A DNA stretch of 36,110 bases, taken from assembly GCA_022562935.1 (NCBI GenBank), contig JADFOI010000021.1, positions 1 to 36,110 of the forward strand, read 5' to 3'. Both the position numbers and the translations under genes were made by a program. Shown in pieces: positions 16,215-24,696 of the stretch. The notes under the pieces were generated by a model. The model made no database searches and had not been told where the DNA came from. It saw only the letters and a list, made by a program, of their open reading frames with translations. Position 1 is the stretch's first letter. Every line of letters starts with the position of its first letter. This DNA is from Acidobacteriota bacterium (lineage in GTDB: Bacteria; Acidobacteriota; UBA6911; RPQK01; JADFOI01).

Positions 16215-18167
16215 ATGACTAACCTGGCGCAAAAATCGCTGCTCGTTTTGGCCGCCATCATTATCCTGGTGTTGGTGGGCGTCAGTATTTTTCTGCTCAC
16301 CCTGGATCCCAATCGATACCGTGGCTATATCATCGACCGTCTCAGTCAGACCCTGGGAAGACCGGTCGAGGCCGCCGATGTGGTTCTGGAATGGGTCCCG
16401 TTGAGTCTAACTCTCAACGACATCCGGGTGGCCGAGAGTCCCGATTTCGAGGGGGAGTACATCTTGAGCGCCCAGGCCATTGGCATCCAGGTCACTCTCT
16501 TGTCGCTTCTGAGTGGCGACCCGTTGGTGAGCGAGTTCCAGGTGGAAAAGCCCACCATTTACCTTCGTGAGGATTCCTCCGGCCAGTGGAACATCACCCG
16601 GCTGGGTCAAGCCTCCGGATCCGGCAGTGAAGTCAAGCTGGAAGAGACTTCAGGCGGGGCGCCCATTGAGACACCGGTGCGAAACTGGGTGCTCAATGAG
16701 GGCACGGTGGTTGTGGAGCGCAGTGGACGCCAGCCGCTGCGCTTGGAAGGCATCAACCTCACTTTTTCCAATATCAGTACCCAACAGCGCTTTCCTTTCC
16801 AGATCCGTGCCGCTTTCCAAGGGGACACCCGACTCCAAGCCAAAGGTTGGATTGGACCGCTCAACCTCGATTCCTTCGCTGATACGCCCTTCTCCGCCGA
16901 GGGACAACTGGAGGCCAATCTGGAATCCTTGAGGGCAACTCTTCAGGATTGGGTCCCCCAGATCACCCCTTTGAGCGGCCGGATGACCTTCGACTGGAAC
17001 CTCTCGCGAACCGACGAGACTCCGCTCAGGGTAAGCGGTAAAGTCCATCTTGAAGATGCCTCTTTGCAACCTCAGGGTTTTACCCGTCCTTTCACCATCC
17101 AGGAGGCCGATCTTGAATTCGACCCCCATCAGGCTGAGTTGAAGAATCTGAAGATAGCGATCGGGGAAGGAACGATTGAAGGCTACGCCAAGGTGAACGA
17201 CTTCGAGGCTCCAAGAGTCGAGTTTGAGTTCGGCGGAGACTATCTTGATGTCTCGGCGCTGGAAAGCTTGATCGACTTTTCCCAAAAGCCTTCCCGAAGG
17301 GACAAGCAAGGGGAAGGACAAGCCGACCAGGGAGGGAGTTGGTTCAACAAGATGACGGGGAGCGGACAGTTGAGTTTCAAAAAAGTTCAACACGGGACGC
17401 TGATCCTTGAGCCCTTTGAAGCAACAGTTCGCATTGCTCACTCGCAGCTGCTCTGTGAGCCCATCAGCTTTGGTCTTCACGGGGGCACCGGTGGCGGTCG
17501 ATTGCAGATCGACCTTTCCCAGTCCGAGCCCTCCGTTTCCTTCAGCGTCCAACTGGAGCAGGTCGATGCAAATCAACTGCTCTCCGCCAACACCGAGTCC
17601 AAGGACAGACTGTTCGGGAATTTGCAGGTCTCCCTTCAGCTGGAAACGACCGGCGCCGAGCGAAAGCGGATCTTCGAAACCGCCAGAGGTCAGGGAACCC
17701 TTCGGCTCACCGAGGGGCTTTTGGGTCTGCTGAACCTGGGAAGGGAGGTGGCAACCATCAATAACCTGGTGGGATTGCCCTTCACTGAGAAGGACACCAC
17801 CCTGGAAGAAGTGTCTTCCACCTTTCAGATCGCCGACGGCTGGGTCCGCACCAAGGATCTGATCATCAGAACACCAGCGTTGACCCTAAGCGCGGTGGGA
17901 GGAATCAGTCTCAACGGCGAGCTCGACTTCGAGGCAACCGCGGCCTTCACTCCCGAAGCCAGCCAACTGCTCTCGGGTCCCGCCGCCGGCCTCTTTGGCC
18001 GTATCTTTACCGACTCATATAAACGGATCGTGATTCCCTTTGACATCAAGAGCAGCTTTCTACAGCCGGAGTTCAAGCTGGACGGAGGTCGTCTGCTCAT
18101 GATGCGACTCGGTGTCTTTTTGACTAAACCTCCGGAACCGCCCCAGGAGGAAACGCCCCCGGAATAG
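16215..18167 (+). CDS. AsmA family protein
   Basis: A 650-residue protein with one N-terminal membrane span (about 8-31) followed by DPNRYRGYIIDRLSQTLGRP, the characteristic AsmA start, and a long beta-rich periplasmic region. The C-terminal part (about 480-630: GLLGLLNLGREVATINN, FQIADGWVRTKDL, LDFEATAAFTPEAS) is the AsmA_2 region. Family members bridge the inner and outer membranes and affect outer-membrane lipid supply, indicating a diderm cell. It follows the ankyrin gene by 45 bp on the same strand. The C-terminus ends in a Pro/Glu-rich tail. Confidence 0.87.
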   Translation: MTNLAQKSLLVLAAIIILVLVGVSIFLLTLDPNRYRGYIIDRLSQTLGRPVEAADVVLEWVPLSLTLNDIRVAESPDFEGEYILSAQAIGIQVTLLSLLSGDPLVSEFQVEKPTIYLREDSSGQWNITRLGQASGSGSEVKLEETSGGAPIETPVRNWVLNEGTVVVERSGRQPLRLEGINLTFSNISTQQRFPFQIRAAFQGDTRLQAKGWIGPLNLDSFADTPFSAEGQLEANLESLRATLQDWVPQITPLSGRMTFDWNLSRTDETPLRVSGKVHLEDASLQPQGFTRPFTIQEADLEFDPHQAELKNLKIAIGEGTIEGYAKVNDFEAPRVEFEFGGDYLDVSALESLIDFSQKPSRRDKQGEGQADQGGSWFNKMTGSGQLSFKKVQHGTLILEPFEATVRIAHSQLLCEPISFGLHGGTGGGRLQIDLSQSEPSVSFSVQLEQVDANQLLSANTESKDRLFGNLQVSLQLETTGAERKRIFETARGQGTLRLTEGLLGLLNLGREVATINNLVGLPFTEKDTTLEEVSSTFQIADGWVRTKDLIIRTPALTLSAVGGISLNGELDFEATAAFTPEASQLLSGPAAGLFGRIFTDSYKRIVIPFDIKSSFLQPEFKLDGGRLLMMRLGVFLTKPPEPPQEETPPE

Positions 18168-18170
18168 TTG

Positions 18171-18182
18171 TGTAGCGTCCGC
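18171..18182 (+). repeat. Half of a REP-like unit upstream of the hydrolase gene
   Basis: TGTAGCGTCCGC is the exact reverse complement of 19902-19913 on the other side of the hydrolase gene. The match extends with one mismatch to about 15 bp. Confidence 0.5.
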
Positions 18183-18196
18183 AGTTGGAGGTTTTT

Positions 18197-19879
18197 ATGC
18201 CGATGAAACGGATTTCACTCACTCGTATTTTCGTTCTTTCTCACACTCTGGCTCTTTTGATGAGCACCGCCCCTCCGCTTTGGGGCCAAGCCACTTCGGT
18301 AAGCCAACCCGTTTCCTCTTCCGGGACAGAGTTCAGGGCTCCCACAAAAGAAGTACACGGGAAACTCATCGGCCAGGAAGATGTCCTCATCCAGGAGGTG
18401 GTCATTGCCGATTCAGATCACCGCTATCGCCGATTGGACGTGGGAGTCAGCGGGACGGTCGAGGGCTGGGCGATCAAGCAAGACCTCCCCATGCCCCAAT
18501 TGGCCTCTGCACCCGACTTTATCTACCCTCAAGGCGGCATCCACACGCCCCGTTTCCACGGAACACTGAGATACGAGGCCTCCAAAGGCACCGGTATGAC
18601 CCTCATCTATCCGGAAATCGGGACGGCCTGGAACCGGAAATTATTCGTAACTGTCCACGGCTCCAGCGGCTCTTTCCGGCAAGGAACGCTCAAACCCTGG
18701 AATAAGCTCCTGGATCCTTCTCAACCTCTGGGAGATATCAGCAAATACGAGAGACTGATGCTGGATAAGGGCTATGCCATCGCCAAAACAAGGCGCAATG
18801 CCAGCACGACGGGAGACTATCCGGTGCTCCTGGATGATGGGGACATCCTGGAAGGATGGAATCTCAATACTCACACCGGGTTTATTTTGGACCTGGTCCA
18901 GTTGGCCGAAAATCTTTTGAAGGACCGCTTGGGAGAAAAGCCCTTGCGCACCTACTGGTATGGGCATTCCGCCGGCGGAATGATCGGCCGGCTCATTAAT
19001 TACAAACCTGGAGAGAACTTCGATGAAAGCGGAGAACCCATCATTGATGGATTCCTGAACGACGATTCCGGAGGCGGGAGATATCTGCCTGTTGTAGAGG
19101 AAAATGGCAAGGACGTTCTGTTGGTCACGGAGAAAGATCGGCAAAGATTCGTCAAGACCATCGAAATCCCCCATCAGTTGTTCATGCGCCAAAGGAGGCC
19201 ACGACCGGGTGTGCCCAAATGGCTCTCTCCCGTTTACCTCGTCAACCATAGAATGACCACCAAGATCCTCCAAGACAAAGGCCTGGGAGACAAGCTCCGG
19301 ATGTACGAGGTGCGAGGAATCAGTCACATGGGCGGGGAATACCTCAAAGATGGGAGAGACGGAGATACTGTGATCCTGGATCTCTCACGCCTCATGGATG
19401 CTTTGATGGATCGTCTCGACGATTGGGTGGAAAAGGACATCGCGCCCCCTCCCACCAAAACCGACTGGTTGGAGCTGGGCGACGTGGATGGGGATGGGGT
19501 CAACGAAAACGAGGCTATCGCCCTTCCCGAAGTGGCCTGCCCCCTCGGCCTTTACTACCCTCATCCCCCTAGCCGGGGAGTAAACGGGGACAGTTGGACA
19601 AGCTTTGCCGCCTTTGACGGCCAGAGTCTGGAGCCCCAGGATGGCCGTGGAGTCTTTGTCGACATGAACCTGAACCGATACCTGGACCAACGGGAGAGTA
19701 TGGAGCAAGCATGGCAGCGACTCGGTCTCTTGAAGCCCGGGGAGAGATTCAGTCGCAGCAAGTACCAAGCCTGCGGTGAAGCTTCCGTAGCCGAGCTGAA
19801 GCAAGAGAAGCTGATCACCGAGCGGGGAGCTGCCCGGTATCTCCAGGAGGCCTCACGAGTCGATTTTCCAGGGGAATAG
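18197..19879 (+). CDS. Secreted alpha/beta-hydrolase-like protein with calcium-type loop
   Basis: A 560-residue exported protein with a Sec signal peptide (cleavage probably after LWGQA). The nucleophile motif is YGHSAGGM (GxSxG). A second conserved part, DVDGDGVNENE, resembles a calcium-binding DxDxDG loop, and the tail contains GRGVFVDMNLNRYLDQRES. The protein looks like the tannase/feruloyl-esterase-like alpha/beta hydrolases that are common as large secreted proteins in soil bacteria, but the substrate is not identifiable. The ATG at 18197 is chosen because GGAGG lies 5 bp upstream; a TTG at 18185 would put the ribosome site inside the gene. The gene is flanked by short inverted repeats (18171-18182 and 19902-19913). 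Confidence 0.75.
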   Translation: MPMKRISLTRIFVLSHTLALLMSTAPPLWGQATSVSQPVSSSGTEFRAPTKEVHGKLIGQEDVLIQEVVIADSDHRYRRLDVGVSGTVEGWAIKQDLPMPQLASAPDFIYPQGGIHTPRFHGTLRYEASKGTGMTLIYPEIGTAWNRKLFVTVHGSSGSFRQGTLKPWNKLLDPSQPLGDISKYERLMLDKGYAIAKTRRNASTTGDYPVLLDDGDILEGWNLNTHTGFILDLVQLAENLLKDRLGEKPLRTYWYGHSAGGMIGRLINYKPGENFDESGEPIIDGFLNDDSGGGRYLPVVEENGKDVLLVTEKDRQRFVKTIEIPHQLFMRQRRPRPGVPKWLSPVYLVNHRMTTKILQDKGLGDKLRMYEVRGISHMGGEYLKDGRDGDTVILDLSRLMDALMDRLDDWVEKDIAPPPTKTDWLELGDVDGDGVNENEAIALPEVACPLGLYYPHPPSRGVNGDSWTSFAAFDGQSLEPQDGRGVFVDMNLNRYLDQRESMEQAWQRLGLLKPGERFSRSKYQACGEASVAELKQEKLITERGAARYLQEASRVDFPGE

Positions 19880-19880
19880 A

Positions 19881-19913
19881 CTGTAGTGGCTGGCTCAGAC
19901 AGCGGACGCTACA
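19881..19913. repeat. REP-like palindromic unit between convergent genes
   Basis: TGTAGTG pairs with CGCTACA, enclosing an inner GCTG/CAGC stem. It lies in the 41-bp gap between the convergent hydrolase and ruvB genes and may serve as a bidirectional terminator, although no T-tract is seen. Confidence 0.5.
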
Positions 19914-19920
19914 AAAGCCT

Positions 19921-20961
19921 TCAGGAGAACAGGTCCTTCTGGGGCGCAGACTGGGATGGGGTCTGAGGCTTCAGGCCAAAATGGTGGTAAGCCCGAGGAG
20001 TCACCATACGACCGCGCGGCGTGCGGTTGAGGAATCCAATCTGAATCAAATAGGGTTCATAGATATCCTCAATGGCGTCCTTCTCCTCACTGATAGCTGC
20101 CGATATGGTGTTGACGCCCACGGGACCCCCTCCGAACTTTTCAATGATGGTCAGCAAAAGTTTTCGATCGATCTCATCAAAGCCAAAGCGGTCCACATTG
20201 GCCAAGTCCAGCCCCTGGCAGGCCACCTCATGATTAATGCTGCCGCCCGCTCGGACCTGGGCATAGTCGCGAACGCGCCTTAAGAGACGATTGGCCACTC
20301 GGGGTGTCCCCCGGCTCCGCCGAGCCACCTCCAAAGTACTCTTCTCGTCGATCGTCACCTCCAAAATCTCCGCCGAGCGGCGGACGATGGTGGCCAGACT
20401 TTCCAGATTATAAAAATCCAAGCGCTGAACAATGCCAAACCGGCCTCGTAGGGGGGAGGTCAACAGTCCCGTTCGTGTGGTGGCTCCCACCAAGGTAAAT
20501 TGAGGAATATCAAGCTTGATGGAACGGGCTCCTGGACCCTCTCCGATAATGATGTCAATCTGGAAATCTTCCATGGCCGGATAGAGGATCTCTTCGATGG
20601 AAGGATGAAGGCGATGGATTTCATCGATAAAGAGGACGTCATGTTCTTCCAGATTGGTTAAAATGGCCGCCAGATCCCCCCGCTTCTCAATGGCGGGCCC
20701 CGAGGTGGAGCGGAAATTCACATTCAACTCATTGGAAATGATGTGGGCAAGCGTGGTTTTCCCCAGTCCCGGAGGGCCGAAAAGCAAAACATGATCGAGG
20801 GCTTCCCGCCGCTGTTTAGCCGCTTCCACAGAGACCTTGATGCTGTCCTTGAGCTTTTGCTGGCCAATGAAATCGCGCAGAAATCGAGGCCTTAGGCTGT
20901 TTTCAAAAGTGACCTCGTCCTCCCGGTGGGAGGGATCCATGATGCGCTCTTCGGTCTCCAT
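19921..20961 (-). CDS. ruvB: Holliday junction branch migration ATPase RuvB
   Basis: A 346-residue AAA+ motor that drives branch migration of Holliday junctions with RuvA. The Walker A is [10 protein letters not shown] (61-70), Walker B DEIHRLHP (113-120), sensor [18 protein letters not shown] and C-terminal winged-helix segment [18 protein letters not shown]. Length and all motifs are standard. The ATG at 20961 lies 25 bp downstream of ruvA on the same strand, so the two form an operon. ruvC is not adjacent. Confidence 0.97.
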   Translation of the reverse strand: METEERIMDPSHREDEVTFENSLRPRFLRDFIGQQKLKDSIKVSVEAAKQRREALDHVLLFGPPGLGKTTLAHIISNELNVNFRSTSGPAIEKRGDLAAILTNLEEHDVLFIDEIHRLHPSIEEILYPAMEDFQIDIIIGEGPGARSIKLDIPQFTLVGATTRTGLLTSPLRGRFGIVQRLDFYNLESLATIVRRSAEILEVTIDEKSTLEVARRSRGTPRVANRLLRRVRDYAQVRAGGSINHEVACQGLDLANVDRFGFDEIDRKLLLTIIEKFGGGPVGVNTISAAISEEKDAIEDIYEPYLIQIGFLNRTPRGRMVTPRAYHHFGLKPQTPSQSAPQKDLFS

Positions 20962-20986
20962 CTAAGTGCCTCGCTTCTTTAAGTCC

Positions 20987-21583
20987 CTATTTCCGGGCTT
21001 TTCTTAGCGACTCCCTCAAAAGAGCCTCAAAGGAATCCGCCTCCACTTCCTGCCGCGCCCTGGCGACTGCCCTGTCGGCAGTATGCTTAGAATAGCCCAG
21101 ATTGACCAGAGCCGACACCACGTCACCCTGAAGAGAACCGAACACACTCCCCGCTGGGGCTTCCTCGAGCTGGGGAAACCATTCCATAACCTTGTCTTTC
21201 ATTTCCAGGACCAGGCGTTCAGCGGTCTTCTTCCCCACTCCCGGGATCTCATTCAGCTTGACCACATTCTCGTCGGTCACCGCCTCGACAAATTCGCCTA
21301 CGGGCAGTCCTGAAAGAATCGCCACCCCCAGTTTGGGACCAATTCCCGAGATCTGAATCAGTTGCGTGAAAAGCCTTTTCTCCTTGCTTGTAGAAAAGCC
21401 ATACAGCCTAAAGGCATCTTCCTTAACATGAGTATAGATATTCAGACTGACAGTGTCTCCGGCCTCTCCCAACTCATAATAGGTGGAATAAGGAATCAAC
21501 ACTTCATACCCCACACCGCCCACATCCACCACCACACGATCGGCCGCTTTATCGGTCAGCACGCCCTTTAAATGAGCAATCAT
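20987..21583 (-). CDS. ruvA: Holliday junction branch migration protein RuvA
   Basis: A 198-residue protein with the OB-fold N-domain (MIAHLKGVLTDKAADRVVVD), the two helix-hairpin-helix motifs (ISGIGPKLGVAILSG and IPGVGKKTAERLVLEM), and the C-terminal RuvB-binding three-helix domain (VSALVNLGYSKHTADRAV). It tetramerises on four-way junctions and loads RuvB. It precedes ruvB by 25 bp in the usual order. A TATAAT lies only 8 bp upstream of the ATG, so the message may be leaderless; no ribosome site is present. Confidence 0.96.
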   Translation of the reverse strand: MIAHLKGVLTDKAADRVVVDVGGVGYEVLIPYSTYYELGEAGDTVSLNIYTHVKEDAFRLYGFSTSKEKRLFTQLIQISGIGPKLGVAILSGLPVGEFVEAVTDENVVKLNEIPGVGKKTAERLVLEMKDKVMEWFPQLEEAPAGSVFGSLQGDVVSALVNLGYSKHTADRAVARARQEVEADSFEALLRESLRKARK

Positions 21584-21591
21584 TTCCCGAA

Positions 21592-21597
21592 ATTATA
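21592..21597 (-). promoter_or_regulatory. Possible -10 box (TATAAT) of ruvAB
   Basis: A perfect TATAAT on the minus strand puts the expected transcript start about 2 bp from the ruvA ATG, implying a leaderless mRNA. No good -35 box is seen at 16-18 bp because the upstream DNA is repeat sequence. Confidence 0.3.
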
Positions 21598-21618
21598 GAG
21601 GAGACAGGAGACACAAGA

Positions 21619-21869
21619 GCGCCCTTTGGGCGCGTTCGTCACTTCGTGACGTCGTGCTGTCGTGCCTTCGTGCTTTCGTGCGCGCTCCGCGCGCAAGAAA
21701 CGGGGAAAAAGAATTCGTTTTGAATTTGGAATTTGGGATTTTGAATTTGTCTGGAATTTGAAATTTGAGATTTGGAATTTCCGGCCTCCGGCCGGCAGTT
21801 TGGGATTTGGAATTTTGAATTTTGAATTTCCGCTGACCGCGGTCTGCGGTCTGTGGTCTGCGGTCAGCG
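21619..21869 (+). repeat. Composite repeat cluster: four hairpins, octamers and two heptamer families
   Basis: In order: perfect hairpin GCGCCC-TTT-GGGCGC (21619-21633); hairpin GTCAC-TTC-GTGAC (21638-21650); octamers TCGTGCNN (21651-21680); perfect hairpin GCGCGC-TCC-GCGCGC (21680-21694); TTTGGAA-type heptamers (about 21718-21780); perfect hairpin CCGGCC-TCC-GGCCGG (21781-21795); more TTTGGAA heptamers (to 21830); then GGTCTGC heptamers (21832-21869). It fills the gap between ruvA and the aldolase-dehydrogenase gene and supplies the latter's TGA stop. No protein or RNA gene was found in it. Confidence 0.85.
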
Positions 21870-23966
21870 GGGCGTAGCCTCGGGCAGCCCCCCATCCACC
21901 GGGATCGTGGCCCCCGTGGTGGGGGTTTGGCGAGTGCAGAAAAAGAGGGCAGCCTTGGCCACGTGTTCCGCTGTAACTTTGGCTTTGAGCAGATTGCGGT
22001 TCTGGTAATAGTCTTCCAGTCCCTTTTCATCCAGTCCCCGGCTGCGCATGCGCTCAGGTCCCACCTCCGCCCACAAACCGGATTTGCGCTTTCCTTCCGA
22101 GAACACCGCGTCGGGCGAAACCATATTGACTCTTACATCGATCTCCGCCAATTCGAGGCTGGCAATACGTGCCAGTTGGTGAGCGGCGGCCTTGGTGGCA
22201 CTGTAGGCCCCGAATTGAGCTCCGGGCGCAAAGACGTTCTTGCTGGAGATGACCACCACATCCCCACCCGTTCCCTGGGCCCTAAAATGCCTTCCCGCCG
22301 CGGCCAGCATCAGGAGGGTCCCTTCCACGTTCACCCGTTCCACTCTTCGGAAATCCTCCACATCCATCTCTTCCAACGAAGAAACCAGAGCCACGCCCGC
22401 ATTCACCAGGACCAGATCCACACCTCCCCAGGTTGCAATTATGCTGGCGAAGCCTTCCGCGATCGAGTTGGAATCGGTGACGTCCAGAGGCACCCCCAGG
22501 ACCCGCTCACCGAATCGGGATTGCAATTCCTTCACCAGATCATCCAGTCTGTTGCCGGGCAAATCGGTCACGGCTAAGTGACAGCCCTGCTCCAAAAAGA
22601 CCCGGCTGAGTCCGGAACCGATGGCCCCTGCAGCCCCCGTCACCACCGCCACCTGCCGGCTCAAAGGAAGCTCGCTTCCCTCCAGCTTTTTGTGCTGCAG
22701 GGTATGGTACTCCATGGCGAAAAACTCGCTTTCGCTCAGGCCTTCATAATCGCCCATGGCTCCGATTTTGGCCTTCACCTCGAGGGTTTGAGCCGTGATG
22801 TCGCGACAGACATTAGCGGCAAAAACATCCTTGCCAGAGCAGGCCGCACCCAGACCCGGCATTAAAATCACCCGCGGAGCAGAATCAAAGCGAGTGGAGA
22901 CGGTTTCCGACTGTGCCGAGTTACGATCCAGATAATTCTGGTAGGAGGTGCGATACTCCTGGATAGCACCGGCTATTTGATCTCGCAACTGGGAGGGCTC
23001 TTCGTAGGCGGGTGAGTCAATCCACACAGGAAAGGCTTTGGTTCGAATCAGATGATCGGAAGTAAGAGGCGGGCTTAAGGCCAGTTCCCTGCCCCGGTCC
23101 GAATCCACGAAATCGAGAGTCGCCTTGCTGATCAAAGGCCTTAAGATCATGCGTCGGTAAGTTTGATCGACTGCGTTAGGCTCAGCCAGTAGCCCCCTCA
23201 GAAGAGGGGCCACCTGGACCCACCTTTGCTCGGCCTTCTTCAGCGGTGTGGAGACGGTCACGTTTAGAGATTTGGATGCCTTTTTTGCCACATATTCTTC
23301 CGCCTGACTCACCAGCTCGATGGTGCTCAGATAAGACTCCTGTGCCGTATCCCCCCAGGTGAGCAATCCATGTCGCATCCACACCATGGCCCGCTTCCCG
23401 GGATGGGTTTCCATCGCTGCCGCCGTGGCCTGGGCCAACTGGAACCCGGGCTTCACGTAATCCAAAACAAGGACATCCTCTCCCAGGGCTTCTTTGACCA
23501 CCTTTTGGCCGTCCGCTTGATTGGTTAGAGCCAGGATGGCATCGGCATGAGTGTGGTCCATGAATTTTTTGGCAATGAAGGCGTGGACCAGGGTTTCAAT
23601 AGAGGGGGTCGGAGACTCACAATCCAAAAGATGAGTTCGGATTTCCCGGACCATGGCCTCATCGGAAAGCTCCGCCAACTCTCGCAGTCGTTTCAGGTAT
23701 TCCAGATCCAGAGCCGGATGACCCTGGGGTTCGATCGTCAACAGATCGTAGCCGGAGGCCTTCACAAAGACGGATTCGAGGGATTCTCCCAGAAGGTTGG
23801 TGTAACGACTCTTGACCGAGGTGTTGCCTCCGCCATGTAGAACCAGGCTTTTCTCAGCGCCAAGTAGCCTGGCCGAGTAGGTGCGGTAGGCCAGATCTTC
23901 CCCCCACTGGGCCGCATATTGCGACACAAATTCACCCGCCTTCTTATCGGACCAGCTGCTTTTCAT
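21864..23966 (-). CDS. Class II aldolase / short-chain dehydrogenase fusion (rhamnulose-1-phosphate aldolase-like)
   Basis: A 700-residue bifunctional protein. Residues about 20-270 form a class II (AraD/FucA/RhaD-like) aldolase with HGGGNTSVK (43-51), the zinc-binding DHTHAD (137-142) and RHGLLTWG (198-205). Residues about 437-690 form an SDR dehydrogenase with the Rossmann TGAAGAIG (443-450), NAG (522-524) and the catalytic Y588-x3-K592. This is the YuxG/RhaD-AdhB type, which cleaves a ketose-1-phosphate to DHAP plus an aldehyde and handles the product redox step. A longer frame to 24128 exists but overlaps the epimerase gene and is not protein-like; the ATG at 23966, 7 bp after the epimerase stop, is chosen. 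It is the last gene of a three-gene operon. Confidence 0.87.
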   Translation of the reverse strand: MKSSWSDKKAGEFVSQYAAQWGEDLAYRTYSARLLGAEKSLVLHGGGNTSVKSRYTNLLGESLESVFVKASGYDLLTIEPQGHPALDLEYLKRLRELAELSDEAMVREIRTHLLDCESPTPSIETLVHAFIAKKFMDHTHADAILALTNQADGQKVVKEALGEDVLVLDYVKPGFQLAQATAAAMETHPGKRAMVWMRHGLLTWGDTAQESYLSTIELVSQAEEYVAKKASKSLNVTVSTPLKKAEQRWVQVAPLLRGLLAEPNAVDQTYRRMILRPLISKATLDFVDSDRGRELALSPPLTSDHLIRTKAFPVWIDSPAYEEPSQLRDQIAGAIQEYRTSYQNYLDRNSAQSETVSTRFDSAPRVILMPGLGAACSGKDVFAANVCRDITAQTLEVKAKIGAMGDYEGLSESEFFAMEYHTLQHKKLEGSELPLSRQVAVVTGAAGAIGSGLSRVFLEQGCHLAVTDLPGNRLDDLVKELQSRFGERVLGVPLDVTDSNSIAEGFASIIATWGGVDLVLVNAGVALVSSLEEMDVEDFRRVERVNVEGTLLMLAAAGRHFRAQGTGGDVVVISSKNVFAPGAQFGAYSATKAAAHQLARIASLELAEIDVRVNMVSPDAVFSEGKRKSGLWAEVGPERMRSRGLDEKGLEDYYQNRNLLKAKVTAEHVAKAALFFCTRQTPTTGATIPVDGGLPEATPR

Positions 23967-23973
23967 CGATCGC

Positions 23974-24696
23974 TTAACTATGGGCGTGAGCACGCAAGTG
24001 ATCCAGCATGAACTCGGCATTCTCAACAGGATTCTTGCCGTCAAACACCGCACTTCCTGTGACCACGATATCCACTCCTGCAGCGGCCAGATCGGTGATG
24101 TTATCCCGGGTGACGCCACCATCGACACAGACCAGTATATCCCTCTCTGCTTCTGCGACCATCCCCTTTACTTTTTCGATTCGAGCGAAGGTGGAAGGGA
24201 TGAAGCTCTGCCCGCCCCAACCCGGATTGATGCCCAAAAGCATGATCAGTTCCACCTCATCGATCAGGGGTGTAAGAACGGCCAAAGGAGTTCCGGGATT
24301 GAGCGCAACCCCTCGAACCAGTCCCCGGGCGGGATCGTTGGCATTGCTCATTTGACCCAGTTTCTGAAACACACGGTGGATGTGGGTTCCCGATTCAGCA
24401 TGGACCGTGATCACATCCGCCCCGGCAGCCACGTACTCATCCACCTTCTCCAGTGGATCCTGGATCATCAAATGGATATCTTTCAGTAAAGGGGTCTTCA
24501 AGGCCTTCACGAAGGCGGGACCCACCGTCATCATGGGCGTGAAACACCCGTCCATGACATCAACGTGGGCCAACTTCACATCGGTTTTTTCCAGCAGGGA
24601 GACTTCCGAGCCCAACTTCATCAAGTCGGCGGCAAGCACACCTACACTGAGGGTGGGAGAGAGCTGGCGAAGAAGCTCAAAGTTGGTGGCTGACAT
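23974..24696 (-). CDS. rpe: Ribulose-phosphate 3-epimerase family protein
   Basis: A 240-residue TIM-barrel epimerase. Metal ligands of the family are all present: H44 and D46 (HVDVMDG), H75 (DIHLMI) and D192 (VDGGV). The phosphate-binding NPGWGGQ is at 157-163. It interconverts ribulose-5-phosphate and xylulose-5-phosphate, or a related ketose phosphate such as allulose-6-phosphate. The placement between an LsrF-type enzyme and a sugar-phosphate aldolase suggests a dedicated catabolic epimerase rather than the housekeeping one (inference). Its ATG overlaps the upstream stop codon as TAATG. Confidence 0.88.
   Translation of the reverse strand: MSATNFELLRQLSPTLSVGVLAADLMKLGSEVSLLEKTDVKLAHVDVMDGCFTPMMTVGPAFVKALKTPLLKDIHLMIQDPLEKVDEYVAAGADVITVHAESGTHIHRVFQKLGQMSNANDPARGLVRGVALNPGTPLAVLTPLIDEVELIMLLGINPGWGGQSFIPSTFARIEKVKGMVAEAERDILVCVDGGVTRDNITDLAAAGVDIVVTGSAVFDGKNPVENAEFMLDHLRAHAHS

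Noticed and set aside
21619-21869. CRISPR array
   Set aside because: Units are 7-8 bp and contiguous, with no 25-40 bp repeats and no unique spacers; no cas genes are present.
23967-24128. Longer N-terminus of the aldolase-dehydrogenase
   Set aside because: The extra 54 residues overlap the epimerase coding sequence in another frame and have no aldolase similarity.
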